From an uncultured Olsenella sp. (GTDB lineage: Bacteria > Actinomycetota > Coriobacteriia > Coriobacteriales > Atopobiaceae), in assembly GCA_900540955.1 (NCBI GenBank), contig UQIF01000031.1, positions 1-26,191 of the forward strand: DNA of 26,191 nt, read 5' to 3'. Below, piece after piece: positions 6,854 to 14,608 of the stretch; position 1 is the stretch's first letter, and each line of letters opens with the position of its first letter. Made by a program: the position numbers and the translations under genes. The notes beneath the pieces are model-generated. The model did no database searches, was not told the origin of the DNA, and was given only the letters and a program-made list of their open reading frames with translations.

Positions 6854-8305
6854 CTACATCCGGGCGAGGTTGGCGAGGAAGGCGACGTAGAACTCGATGC
6901 CGCGCTTGTACACGTCCACGCCGATGCGCTCGTTGGCGGCGTGCAGAAGTCCGCGGGCCTCGGCCGAGTAGATGAAGCCGCAGAAGCGGTAGACGTGCTC
7001 GCAGATGGCATTGAACTCGTGCGAGTCGGTGCAGGAGTTCTGCACGTACGGGGCGAAGCCGGCCTCGGGGTAGACGCCGGAGACGCAGCGGTGAATGTAG
7101 TCGAAGGCGGCGTCGTCCTCGTAGGGGCTGATGGGCGCCGGCTCCATGTACGGTATGCTCTCGTCGATCTCGACCGTCACGTGGTCGGGCGTGAGGCCCG
7201 ACGCCTGGCACTGCTGGGCGGCGAGCTTGCGGGCGCGATCGACGGCATCGGCAATGGACTCGAAGGGCGCGACGCGCACGTTGAAGTTGGCGCGCGCAAC
7301 GGGCGGCAGGACGTTGTGGGCGGGCGAGCCCTCCATCTGAGTAAGGGCGTAGGTCGTGCGCAGCATCGCCGCGGTCTCGGGGCTGGCAGCCATGATCTTG
7401 GTCACCGCGGGGCGGGTGAGCCAGAGGTTGCCGAAGACCGCGCGGTAAAGGTCGGAGCTGTGGGCGCCGAGCTCGGCAAGCGTCGCCTCGACGACGGGCG
7501 TGAGCACGGGCTTGCCGGGGTTCGCCGAGATGTGCTCGCACACGCGGCACAGCAGACGGCAGGCGTCGTTGGCGGAAGGCGTTGAGGCGTGGCCGCCGTC
7601 GGCGTACGCCGTGACGGTGAGGTCCACATGGCCCTTCTCGGAAACGCCGACCATGGCCACGGGCACATCGACCCCCAGGGGCGCGTCGGCCGCCACGGCA
7701 CCGCCCTCGTCAAGCACCATGTACGGGTGAATGCCATGGGCGCGGAACCACTCGACGGCGTGTGCGCAGGTGGGCGCCGCGACCTCCTCGCCGTCGCTGG
7801 AGAAGAACCATACGTCGCGCGGGGGCACGTAGCCCTGGCCGACGAGGTGCTCGGCCGCCTCGAAGAACGCGGCGGCGATGCACTTGGTGTCGAGCGTGCC
7901 GCGGGCCCAGATCTCGCCGTCGACGATCTCGGCGCCGAAGGGGTCGTGCTCCCACTGCTGGCCCTCGACGGGGACAACGTCTTGGTGGGCCATCATGACC
8001 ACGGGGTCGAGCGAGGGGTCGGCGCCCGGCCAGCGCAGGAGCATGCCGAAGTCGTCGATGGTCGTGAGCTCGGTCACCTCAAAGAAGCGCGGAAAGAGCC
8101 TGCGCAGGGTGAGCGCCCAGCGGCGGAAAGGCTCGTCGTCGCGAAGGGACTTGTCGTCGCGCGACACCGTGGGGATGCGTAGCAGCTCGCGGAAGCGCTC
8201 GACAGCGTCGTCGCCCGCCTTGTAGTCGCCGGCGTCCAGCACAGACCCCGCAGGATGGCTCGGCTCCAGGATGCCTGCGCCCTTCTTTGCCTCGCTTGCG
8301 CTCAT
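6854..8305 (-). CDS. M20 family metallopeptidase
   Basis: A 483-residue cytoplasmic M20/M25/M40 dipeptidase or carboxypeptidase of the long (CPS1/PM20D1-like) kind, which cleaves peptide or N-acyl amino-acid bonds with two zinc ions. Metal and active-site residues are all visible: H107-Q-D109, bridging D139 in G-T-L-D-T-K, catalytic E173 with ligand E174 in S-D-G-E-E, D199 in V-L-D-E-G-G, and H455 in L-L-H-A-A-N-E. The lid/dimerisation domain sits at about residues 215-375. I chose the ATG at 8303-8305 because GAGGGGAG lies about 6 bases upstream; longer in-frame starts up to 8599 would run through an AT-rich region that looks like promoter. A divergent GntR regulator lies upstream and an MFS carrier downstream, suggesting a uptake-and-hydrolysis set under GntR control. 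Confidence 0.9.
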   Translation of the reverse strand: MSASEAKKGAGILEPSHPAGSVLDAGDYKAGDDAVERFRELLRIPTVSRDDKSLRDDEPFRRWALTLRRLFPRFFEVTELTTIDDFGMLLRWPGADPSLDPVVMMAHQDVVPVEGQQWEHDPFGAEIVDGEIWARGTLDTKCIAAAFFEAAEHLVGQGYVPPRDVWFFSSDGEEVAAPTCAHAVEWFRAHGIHPYMVLDEGGAVAADAPLGVDVPVAMVGVSEKGHVDLTVTAYADGGHASTPSANDACRLLCRVCEHISANPGKPVLTPVVEATLAELGAHSSDLYRAVFGNLWLTRPAVTKIMAASPETAAMLRTTYALTQMEGSPAHNVLPPVARANFNVRVAPFESIADAVDRARKLAAQQCQASGLTPDHVTVEIDESIPYMEPAPISPYEDDAAFDYIHRCVSGVYPEAGFAPYVQNSCTDSHEFNAICEHVYRFCGFIYSAEARGLLHAANERIGVDVYKRGIEFYVAFLANLARM

Positions 8306-8354
8306 GGTGCTCCCCTCGACGGAAATGTATGAACCATGAAAGCATAGGCCAACG

Positions 8355-8402
8355 AGCGAAAACTCGCTTGGGTAAAGACTGACAGCGCAATCAAGATTTA
8401 TA
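8355..8402 (-). promoter_or_regulatory. Possible promoter and operator of the M20 gene
   Basis: On the minus strand TATAAA (8397-8402) could be a -10, though no clear -35 is present. Between it and the gene lies an inverted repeat AGCGA-N4-TCGCT (8355-8359 with 8364-8368), a plausible operator. Weak, sequence-only evidence. Confidence 0.3.
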
Positions 8403-8521
8403 TGATGTGGCCGCATAGGCAAAACTCGAGGCTGCGGCGAACGGCAACCGTTCCCGGATTCTGAGGCCGCGCTCGACTTGTTTGTTGATCTCCAGGATAT
8501 CCGCGCGCCAACTGGTTCGCT

Positions 8522-8546
8522 TATAGTGATACCAACTTGTTGCAAC
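8522..8546 (+). promoter_or_regulatory. Possible -10 and operator upstream of the GntR gene
   Basis: TATAGT (8522-8527) is followed closely by AGTGATACCAACT and the perfect 8-bp palindrome GTTGCAAC (8539-8546), 25 bases before the regulator start. GntR/HutC-type regulators often bind short palindromes next to their own gene. This suggests autoregulation but is not proof. Confidence 0.35.
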
Positions 8547-8571
8547 CAGCATACATGTGAGGACGGACGCC

Positions 8572-9300
8572 ATGGGGACCTCTTCGAGGAAGCAGCCACT
8601 GTACGACCAGCTTGTCGACATCCTTCGCGACAAGATCGAGAACGAGATGGAGCCCGGCGACCTCCTCCCCTCCGAGCGCGAGCTCTCCGAGCGCTACGGG
8701 CTCTCGCGCACGACGGTGCGCCTCGCCCTGAAGGAGCTCGAGACCTTGGGCCTCATCAGCCGCCGTCACGGCAAGGGCACCTATGTGACCGACCTATCCG
8801 GCGGGGCGATGGACCTCTCGTCGAACTACAGCTTCACCCAGCAGATGCGCGAGGTCGGACGCGTGCCCAAGACCGTCGACCTCGACTTCGAGACCCGCGA
8901 CGCGACCAAGTCCGTCGCCGACCGCATGAACCTGCGCCTGGGCGACAAGGTCATCTACATGCGCCGCCTGCGCCTGGCCGACGGCGTGCCCATGATGCTC
9001 GAGCGCACCTACGTGCCGCTTTCCCATTTCCTCGGATTCACAAAGAAGGACCTCGAGGGCAAGTCGCTCTACGCCATCATCGAAAACGACTACCACGAGA
9101 CGATCCGCGTGGCAGAGGAGGAGTTCTTCGCCACCGTGGCGCGCAAGGACGACGCCGAGGTGCTGGGGATTTCCGAGGGCGCGCCGGTCCTGCAGCTCTC
9201 GCGGGTCACCTACAACGACAAGAACGACGTCATCGAGTTCACGCACAGCGTAGCCCGCGCCGACCAGTTCAAGTACAAGATCTCGCACGTCCGCGGCTAG
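8572..9300 (+). CDS. GntR family transcriptional regulator (HutC/UTRA)
   Basis: A 242-residue regulator with an N-terminal winged helix (about residues 8-75; core P-S-E-R-E-L-S-E-R-Y-G-L-S-R-T-T-V-R and wing H-G-K-G-T-Y-V) and a C-terminal UTRA ligand-binding domain (about 95-238). In the UTRA group the effector is usually a small sugar phosphate, amino-acid derivative or similar metabolite; it cannot be read here. I chose the ATG at 8572 because GAGGACGG lies upstream at a good distance; the in-frame GTG at 8557 has no ribosome binding site. It is divergent from the M20 peptidase and MFS genes, the most likely targets, and convergent with the HAD phosphatase, with only 42 bases between the stops. 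Confidence 0.9.
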   Translation: MGTSSRKQPLYDQLVDILRDKIENEMEPGDLLPSERELSERYGLSRTTVRLALKELETLGLISRRHGKGTYVTDLSGGAMDLSSNYSFTQQMREVGRVPKTVDLDFETRDATKSVADRMNLRLGDKVIYMRRLRLADGVPMMLERTYVPLSHFLGFTKKDLEGKSLYAIIENDYHETIRVAEEEFFATVARKDDAEVLGISEGAPVLQLSRVTYNDKNDVIEFTHSVARADQFKYKISHVRG

Positions 9301-9342
9301 CGCAGGAAGCGGCAAAGGGCTCCGGTGAGCTCAAGCCATTGA

Positions 9343-10158
9343 TTAACGCGTGAACGGCCAGTCGCCTGCGGCAAGCGCTTCGATGGCGGCGGGCACGGCA
9401 TCGTCCTCGACGGCGCCGATGTGCCAGCGTGCCGCGTCGCGCGCTTCGGGCAGCGCCCCCGCAACGGCGACGGAATGATCGACTGTGGAGAACATCTCGA
9501 GGTCGTTGCCGGCGTCGCCGAAGACGACCGCCTCGTCGCGCCCGATCCCGAGCCGCTCCAGAAGCCACGTGAGCGCGGCGCCTTTGTTCCATCCTGCGGG
9601 CATGACGTTGGAGAACTGCGCCTGCGGGACGTCGAAATCCAGACCGTCGACCTCGCGGTTGAGCAGCGCCACGACCTCGCGCGTGCGCTCAAGGTCGCCG
9701 CGGATAAAGACGTTTGCCTTCGTGATACCCGCAGAAGGAACGTCGTCACGGTCGACGCAGGTCTCGCCATAGCGGGGGAAGCATACGAGAAGATCGTCAC
9801 GGGAGCCCTGCACAAGACACGGAGTCTCGCCCTCAAAGAGGAGCAGGCCCGCGGAGTCCACGTCTGAGAGAACCTCCATCGCCCGCCGGACGCAGGCGGA
9901 GTCGACCTCCTTTTGCAGGACCTTCTTGCCCTCAAGGAAGACTTGCGAGCCGTTGGTGGCGATCGCCGTGGCGCAGCAGGAGGCGTCGCCGCCGAAGAAC
10001 TCGGGAATCCACGGATAGAAGCGGCCGCTCGCGGGGCCGACGAGGATGCCGGCGTCTATGGCGGCATGGAACGCGTCCACACAGCGGCGAGTCACGGTCT
10101 TCTTGCCGTACGGCAAGATGGTGCCGTCGATGTCGGTAAGAATGAGCTTGATGGGCAC
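9343..10158 (-). CDS. Cof-type HAD-IIB phosphatase
   Basis: A 271-residue HAD-superfamily hydrolase of the Cof/IIB type, usually acting on sugar phosphates or other small phosphate esters in the cytoplasm. All four HAD motifs are present: D9-I-D11-G-T (nucleophile and acid/base), S44 in G-P-A-S-G-R, K192 in W-N-K-G, and G-D215-A-G-N-D219. A C2-type cap fills about residues 85-185. The start is a GTG at 10156-10158, preceded by GGGAGAA about 6 bases upstream. It lies downstream of the PTS EIIA gene on the same strand but behind a terminator, so it may be only partly co-transcribed. The position fits a role in sugar-phosphate clearance, but the substrate is unknown. Confidence 0.9.
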   Translation of the reverse strand: MPIKLILTDIDGTILPYGKKTVTRRCVDAFHAAIDAGILVGPASGRFYPWIPEFFGGDASCCATAIATNGSQVFLEGKKVLQKEVDSACVRRAMEVLSDVDSAGLLLFEGETPCLVQGSRDDLLVCFPRYGETCVDRDDVPSAGITKANVFIRGDLERTREVVALLNREVDGLDFDVPQAQFSNVMPAGWNKGAALTWLLERLGIGRDEAVVFGDAGNDLEMFSTVDHSVAVAGALPEARDAARWHIGAVEDDAVPAAIEALAAGDWPFTR

Positions 10159-10196
10159 GGGCTTCTCCCTTGGGGCAGATGCGGCGATCTTACAGT

Positions 10197-10230
10197 AAAA
10201 ACGCCGGCCGCCACAACGGCGACCGGCGTT
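10197..10230 (-). terminator. Intrinsic terminator after PTS EIIA
   Basis: Stem AACGCCGG/CCGGCGTT (10200-10207 with 10223-10230), extended by an inner CGCC/GGCG helix, is followed on the minus strand by TTTTTA. It lies 23 bases past the EIIA stop. Confidence 0.85.
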
Positions 10231-10253
10231 GTCGAACCAATCGACCGAGGACC

Positions 10254-10712
10254 CTACTCCTCGGAGATACCCTCACTGACCAGGGCGGCGAGCTTGGCGG
10301 GGTCGTTCTCGGCAAGAAGCTCCTCGCGCTTGTGGGCGTCCATAAGCATGACGGCGATCTTGGACAGCAGACGCAGGTGCGTGCTGCCAGCCTCGGCGGC
10401 GGGGATCAGCAGCGCGATGGCGCACTTGATCGGAGCGTCGTCCATAGAAGGCCACTCGACGTCGGAAGCAAGCTTTGCCACGAGGACGGTGGCGTCCTTG
10501 ACCGCGGCGGTCTTGGCGTGAGGGATGGCGAAGCCCCCGGTCATGCCCGTGGTGCCCTCGGCCTCACGGGCCTTGAACGCCTCGAAGATGGCATTGGCAT
10601 CGTCGGCAAAGCCCAGCTCGACGGTCTTCTCGGCGAAGAACGAGAGGACCTCGTCGATGGTAGCGGCCTTGCAATCCACAAAGACATGAGATTCGGTGAC
10701 GATATCGCTCAT
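10254..10712 (-). CDS. PTS EIIA (fructose/mannitol family) stand-alone domain
   Basis: A 152-residue single-domain EIIA of the fructose/mannitol (PTS_EIIA_2) family. The phosphorylated histidine is H65 in the typical G-G-F-A-I-P-H-A-K-T stretch, which receives phosphate from HPr. Length is that of an isolated EIIA domain; no EIIB or EIIC is encoded beside it. It could therefore serve an EIIBC encoded elsewhere, or act as a regulatory EIIA of the nitrogen-PTS kind. The ATG at 10710-10712 has AGGA about 6 bases upstream. It is expressed from its own extended -10 promoter and ends at a strong terminator, so it looks monocistronic, though it sits between a ROK kinase and a HAD phosphatase, both sugar-phosphate enzymes. 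Confidence 0.9.
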   Translation of the reverse strand: MSDIVTESHVFVDCKAATIDEVLSFFAEKTVELGFADDANAIFEAFKAREAEGTTGMTGGFAIPHAKTAAVKDATVLVAKLASDVEWPSMDDAPIKCAIALLIPAAEAGSTHLRLLSKIAVMLMDAHKREELLAENDPAKLAALVSEGISEE

Positions 10713-10775
10713 AAGGATGCTCCTATCCTCGGCTCAAACGGCACGCGACGCATTCGACGCCGCTTCAACCCATTT

Positions 10776-10784
10776 AGTATAGCA
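10776..10784 (-). promoter_or_regulatory. Extended -10 promoter of PTS EIIA
   Basis: On the minus strand the sequence reads TGCTATACT, a TGn extended -10 with a 5/6 match hexamer, 63 bases upstream of the EIIA start. The -35 is weak, as is usual with extended -10 promoters. Confidence 0.5.
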
Positions 10785-10827
10785 CGCAAGGCCCGGAATT
10801 TCGATGAACGGTAGTTTTTCGACGGTA

Positions 10828-10865
10828 AGCGCCTTCTCTTATTGAAAGAAGGGGATCTCGGCGCT
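10828..10865 (-). terminator. Possible hairpin after the ROK kinase
   Basis: AGCGCC/GGCGCT arms (10828-10833 with 10860-10865) enclose an inner CTTCT/AGAAG helix just 4 bases past the ROK stop. There is no proper T tract after it on the minus strand, so it may be a weak terminator or an RNA-stabilising hairpin. Confidence 0.35.
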
Positions 10866-10869
10866 CAGC

Positions 10870-11826
10870 CTACTTCCCCAAGCGCTCATCCCTCAGGCGA
10901 AGCGCCTCATAGGCGCAGCCGTACATGGCAGCCTGGTTGCCGAGCCCTGCCGCCTCGATGCGGACGTCCTTGCAAGTAGAAAGAGCATGCGCGGCGAAGC
11001 GTCGGCGAAGCTCGGGGGCGAACGTCGCGAATGCGCCCGCCACGCCGCCGCCGATGAGGTACATCGCGGGGTCGACGATACAGCTGACCTGCGCCATCGC
11101 CTGGGCGAGATACTCGCACATCTGATCGATCGCGATCTTTGCGCACTCGTCGCCGGCCGCCAAGGCGCGGAAAACGGTAAGGGTGTCGGTCGCGTGCTCG
11201 ACGGAAGCGGGCGTAACCCCGCGTCGCTCGCACTCCTCGAGATACAGGCGAACGATGCCCGTGGCACTTGCATACTGCTCGAGGCATCCCGTGCGCCCGC
11301 AGCCGCAAACGCGGGTCTCGGCGGGGTTGACTGTCACGTGACCGACCTCGCCGCCGGCGCCGAACGCACCGGCAACGAGCTTGCCGCCCACGACGACGCC
11401 CGCGCCCACCCCCGTACCGAGCGCGATGAGCACATAGCTCGAAACGCCGCGCGCGACGCCTACCCACATCTCCCCCAGCGCGGCGGCGTTAGCGTCGTTG
11501 ACGAAGGCGACGGTCGCGTTGGGGAACGCCGCGTTGACGGCGTCGACGAGCCCCTCCGGATTGAGCTTGATATTGGGCAGGAAGCCGACGGTGCCGTCAT
11601 CGGCGACGGGACCCGGGATGTCAAGGCCGAGCGCGACGACGTCGGCAGGCTCGGCGTCGTGGGCGGCGAGGATCTTCGCGAGGCCGCCGGTGACCACGGC
11701 GTACGCATCCGCGTCAACGAGCTCGGGGGTCGGAATCTTGCGCTCCTCGAGAAGCTCGCCCGAGGGCGTGAAGAGACCCGCCTTGATGCTCGTGCCGCCG
11801 ATATCGATGCCAAGAACTGCCTGCAT
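10870..11826 (-). CDS. ROK family sugar kinase (glucokinase-like)
   Basis: A 318-residue ROK protein that should phosphorylate glucose or a related hexose or amino sugar with ATP in the cytoplasm. It shows the phosphate-binding D8-I-G-G-T, the catalytic Asp in V-N-D111-A-N-A-A, a second nucleotide loop G-T-G-V-G-A-G, and the ROK zinc site E-V-G-H153 with C164-G-C166-x-x-x-x-C171. It has no N-terminal helix-turn-helix, so it is an enzyme rather than a ROK repressor. The ATG at 11824-11826 is preceded by AGGAAGGGA at good spacing; longer in-frame forms start inside non-coding-looking sequence. It lies upstream of the PTS EIIA gene on the same strand. Glucokinase is the most probable activity; N-acetylmannosamine or fructose kinase cannot be excluded. 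Confidence 0.92.
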   Translation of the reverse strand: MQAVLGIDIGGTSIKAGLFTPSGELLEERKIPTPELVDADAYAVVTGGLAKILAAHDAEPADVVALGLDIPGPVADDGTVGFLPNIKLNPEGLVDAVNAAFPNATVAFVNDANAAALGEMWVGVARGVSSYVLIALGTGVGAGVVVGGKLVAGAFGAGGEVGHVTVNPAETRVCGCGRTGCLEQYASATGIVRLYLEECERRGVTPASVEHATDTLTVFRALAAGDECAKIAIDQMCEYLAQAMAQVSCIVDPAMYLIGGGVAGAFATFAPELRRRFAAHALSTCKDVRIEAAGLGNQAAMYGCAYEALRLRDERLGK

Positions 11827-12063
11827 AAGAAATCCCTTCCTTCCGCGTGAGGCGCATGACCCCAACATCGCGTTCGCGTTACTGCACAACTATATATATT
11901 GAAGAAGCCCAAAGACGTGCCAGGACACGTTTAGCCGTCTGTGCGACATGTTCGGGTCCGCGGGCGGGAAGCGGCGGGGTACACTTGAGCCATGTGCATC
12001 CGCGCCGTCCGCCGACGGCGCTTACCGAGCGCTTAGCCTACCGAGTGTTTATAGGAGGAACCT
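11827..12063. promoter_or_regulatory. Divergent intergenic region, ROK kinase / M32 peptidase
   Basis: No gene is visible in these 237 bases. An AT-rich TATATATA block (11891-11898) can supply a -10 for the minus-strand ROK gene. An inverted repeat ACGTG-N6-CACGT (11915-11919 with 11926-11930) lies just upstream of it. A perfect 8-bp hairpin GCGCCGTC-N4-GACGGCGC (12002-12009 with 12014-12021) sits in the leader of the plus-strand peptidase gene. Confidence 0.4.
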
Positions 12064-13611
12064 ATGGCAGTTAACCCTGCAACCGCAGACCTCAACGCCG
12101 CTGTCGCGAACCCGCGCGCCGACATCGCCGCGCTCGACGCGCTCGAGCGCAAGCTCTTTGCCCTTCGCTACGCCATCGATGAGATCGGCTCCCTCGGTCC
12201 CGTGATCGACCCGCCGAGCGCCACCGAGGAGCGCGGCGAGGCGTGCTCCATCCTCGAGGAGGAGCGCATCCGCGCGCTCTGCGCCCCCGAGGTCGGCCCC
12301 CTGCTTGAGCGTCTCGGGGCCCAGCCGGAACTTCTTGGCGAGACCAAGATCGCGCAGGTCAACGTCCTTAAACGCGACCGCGCCTCCCTCGTCGACGTCC
12401 CCGCCGAGGAGCAGGCGGCATTCAGCCGACTCACCGTGGAGGCCAACGACGTCTGGCGCCGCGCCAAGGCCGCGAACGACTGGGCGAGCTTTGAGCCCTA
12501 CCTCGACCGCATCGTCGAGGCGCTGCGTCACATGGCCGAGCAGAAGAACTCCGACGCCGACCCCTACGACGTTTGGCTCGACGAGTACGAGCACGGGACG
12601 AGCCGCGCGTTCTACGACCCCTTCTTTGCCAAGGTAAAAGACTGTGTCGTGCCGTTGCTCGCCGACTGCATGGCGAGCCGTCACAAGCCGAGTCACCAGT
12701 GCGTCGACGGCAGCTTCGACGAGGCTCGCCAGTGGGCGCTCGCCGACGACCTGATGAAGCTCGAGGGCGTGGATTCCGACGCCTTGTGGCTCGGCCGCAC
12801 CGAGCACCCGTTCACGGGCGGCCCCTCCGTAGGCTTCGTGCTCATCGCGAGCCACGTCTACCCGGACAACGTGCTCTCCAATGTGTTCAGCATGCTCCAC
12901 GAGGGCGGCCACGCGCTTTATGAGCAGAACGTCGACCCCGCCTACCGCCTCACCTCGCTCAAGGGCGGCACCTCCATGGGCATGCACGAGGCCCAGTCGC
13001 GTTTCTTCGAGAACATCATCGGCCGCAGCGAGGCCTTCGCGACACCGCTGCTGCAGACCTTGCGCGGGCGCTTCCCCGGACAGTTCGGCCGCGTGACGCC
13101 GCACCAGCTCTACCTCGCGGAGAACTGCGCCGAGCCGTGCCTCATCCGCTGCGACGCCGACGAGCTGACCTATCCGCTGCATATCCTCGTTCGTTACGAG
13201 ATCGAGCAGCTGCTCTTCTCCGGCGAGGCCAAAGCGTCCGACGTTCCCCGCCTATGGGCCGAGAAGTACAAGGGTTATTTGGGCATCGACGTTCCCGACG
13301 ACGCGCGCGGCGCACTGCAGGACACCCACTGGTCCGACGGTAGCCTGGGCTACTTCCCCACCTATGCCCTCGGCAGCGCAATCGGCGCCCAGCTCAAGGA
13401 CGCCATGATGGCCGGCGGCATGGACTTTGAGGGCGTCTGCGCCTCGGGCGACCTCGCCCCCGTCCGCGAGTGGCTCCGCAGCAACATCTGGCGCTGGGGT
13501 CGCTCGAAGGACACCGACGAGCTTGTGCGCGCGGCATGCGGTGAGCCTTTCGACGCCAAGCACTACACCGACTACCTCACGCAGAAGTTCAGCGCGATCT
13601 ACGAGCTGTAG
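12064..13611 (+). CDS. Carboxypeptidase Taq (M32) metallopeptidase
   Basis: A 515-residue M32 zinc carboxypeptidase, normal length for the family, which removes C-terminal residues from peptides in the cytoplasm. The zinc motif is H279-E-G-G-H283, and the third ligand and conserved H-E-A-Q-S-R region is H308-E309. Further downstream T-Y-P-L-H-I-L-V-R-Y-E-I-E is the family's characteristic substrate-binding stretch, and the C-terminal G-Y-F-P-T-Y-A-L-G and H-Y-T-D-Y-L blocks are also typical. The protein is helical throughout with no signal peptide. The ATG at 12064 is preceded by AGGAGG 5 bases upstream. It is divergent from the ROK kinase and ends before a strong bidirectional terminator, so it is probably monocistronic. 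Confidence 0.95.
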   Translation: MAVNPATADLNAAVANPRADIAALDALERKLFALRYAIDEIGSLGPVIDPPSATEERGEACSILEEERIRALCAPEVGPLLERLGAQPELLGETKIAQVNVLKRDRASLVDVPAEEQAAFSRLTVEANDVWRRAKAANDWASFEPYLDRIVEALRHMAEQKNSDADPYDVWLDEYEHGTSRAFYDPFFAKVKDCVVPLLADCMASRHKPSHQCVDGSFDEARQWALADDLMKLEGVDSDALWLGRTEHPFTGGPSVGFVLIASHVYPDNVLSNVFSMLHEGGHALYEQNVDPAYRLTSLKGGTSMGMHEAQSRFFENIIGRSEAFATPLLQTLRGRFPGQFGRVTPHQLYLAENCAEPCLIRCDADELTYPLHILVRYEIEQLLFSGEAKASDVPRLWAEKYKGYLGIDVPDDARGALQDTHWSDGSLGYFPTYALGSAIGAQLKDAMMAGGMDFEGVCASGDLAPVREWLRSNIWRWGRSKDTDELVRAACGEPFDAKHYTDYLTQKFSAIYEL

Positions 13612-13681
13612 GTTCCCGCTGATTATGCGCACATCTTGCCCCCGGGACACGTTCGGGGCAAGCCCGTGCGCGCTTTTGGCG

Positions 13682-13793
13682 TCCGGGCTACGTATTTTCA
13701 GCCCCGGCTGCCATTATCAAACGAAAACGCCCAGTTGACAGGCCTGCCAACTGGGCGTTTCTATCGTTCGATGTCAAAAACGCGTAGCCCGGA
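13682..13793. repeat. Inverted repeat flanking the terminator
   Basis: A perfect 11-bp inverted repeat TCCGGGCTACG (13682-13692) / CGTAGCCCGGA (13783-13793) brackets the terminator hairpin. A third copy of the core, CGTAGCCCG, is at 13824-13832. CCGGGCT at 13683-13689 can also pair with AGCCCCGG at 13700-13707. This nested palindromic layout resembles dispersed intergenic (REP-like) repeats, but copy number cannot be judged from one window. Confidence 0.55.
13724..13763. terminator. Bidirectional terminator
   Basis: A perfect 13-bp stem AAACGCCCAGTTG / CAACTGGGCGTTT (13725-13737 with 13748-13760) is followed by T-rich sequence on both strands (TTTCT on plus, TTTTCG on minus). It can end both the M32 peptidase transcript and the convergent membrane-protein transcript. 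Confidence 0.85.
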
Positions 13794-13866
13794 GGCAAGA
13801 AGTGCGCGGCCATCCTGCCCATACGTAGCCCGTAGGCCACAAGAGCGCAGAGCTTCCGGCACGAGG

Positions 13867-14589
13867 CTACTTGCAAATCTGGTTTCTCTGCTCGATGAGC
13901 ATGTCGAGCACGCGCACGCAGTCGCTCATCGTGAGCTCGTCGCCGTTCTCCTTGATCAGGGTATCGAGCTCGAACAGGAAGCCGCCGATCTGCTGCTCGA
14001 TCTCGAGCGTCCCCTCGAAGGACTCCGCAGGGCCCCGGTCAAGCAGCTTCTCGATACGCTGGGCATCCTTGGCCCAACGGGTCCCGGCAGCGTGCGAGAC
14101 CAGAGCGGACGCCTGGTTGCGCAGCCTCGGGACGGCATCCACGCCACGCGACTTGCCGCGGGCGCAGGCTCGCGCCTCCGGAGTGTTCCCCTCAACCCCG
14201 TTGGCCTGGTACGCAACATAAGAGAGATACACGATATAAAGGCCCGCCTGGACAAAGAACGCAAAGGCAGCGGAATCCCTCACGATGTTGATGAACACAG
14301 CGGCGGCAAGAAGCTCGGTCACGAAGTAGGTGGTCGTGATGCGAACGCCGAGGCTACCAAGAAAACGCGACGTCGTGGGCGTATCGGCGTCGACTCGCGG
14401 GAAACAACGCGGCATGACGACCAGGACTAGGAACGCGAAGGCGACGAAGGCATAGGAGACGGTAGCCGACGTTCCGAGACCGCTGATGTTGAAGAAGACG
14501 AACAAGCCGAAGATCGCGACGACGAAGTACATGCCGACTCCGATGGCTCGCGAGCCGTTCGGGGCGGTGGGCTTTGAGGTTCGCGACAC
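13867..14589 (-). CDS. Four-span membrane protein with cytoplasmic helical tail
   Basis: A 240-residue protein of unrecognised family. Four membrane helices can be read at about residues 18-38, 42-60, 78-100 and 106-128. A roughly 110-residue hydrophilic, helix-rich tail follows (R-N-Q-A-S-A-L-V, then E-I-E-Q-Q-I-G-G-F-L-F-E-L-D-T-L), probably cytoplasmic, ending in Q-R-N-Q-I-C-K. No catalytic motif is visible. The chosen start is a GTG at 14587-14589 with AAAGG about 9 bases upstream; the longer in-frame form would run into the upstream gene and has an unlikely Arg/Ser/Ala-rich leader. It follows the small Cys-rich gene by only 19 bases on the same strand, so the two are co-transcribed and likely work together. 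Function unknown. Confidence 0.7.
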   Translation of the reverse strand: MSRTSKPTAPNGSRAIGVGMYFVVAIFGLFVFFNISGLGTSATVSYAFVAFAFLVLVVMPRCFPRVDADTPTTSRFLGSLGVRITTTYFVTELLAAAVFINIVRDSAAFAFFVQAGLYIVYLSYVAYQANGVEGNTPEARACARGKSRGVDAVPRLRNQASALVSHAAGTRWAKDAQRIEKLLDRGPAESFEGTLEIEQQIGGFLFELDTLIKENGDELTMSDCVRVLDMLIEQRNQICK

Positions 14590-14608
14590 GGCTGCGCCTT
14601 TCTTTGGG

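Noticed and set aside
12049..13182. A minus-strand open frame opposite the M32 peptidase
   Set aside because: It runs antisense to the HEGGH region of a clear peptidase and is low-complexity.
13688..13876. A 62-codon minus-strand frame downstream of the M32 peptidase
   Set aside because: It overlaps the terminator hairpin and inverted repeats and has no ribosome binding site; repeat structure explains the open frame.
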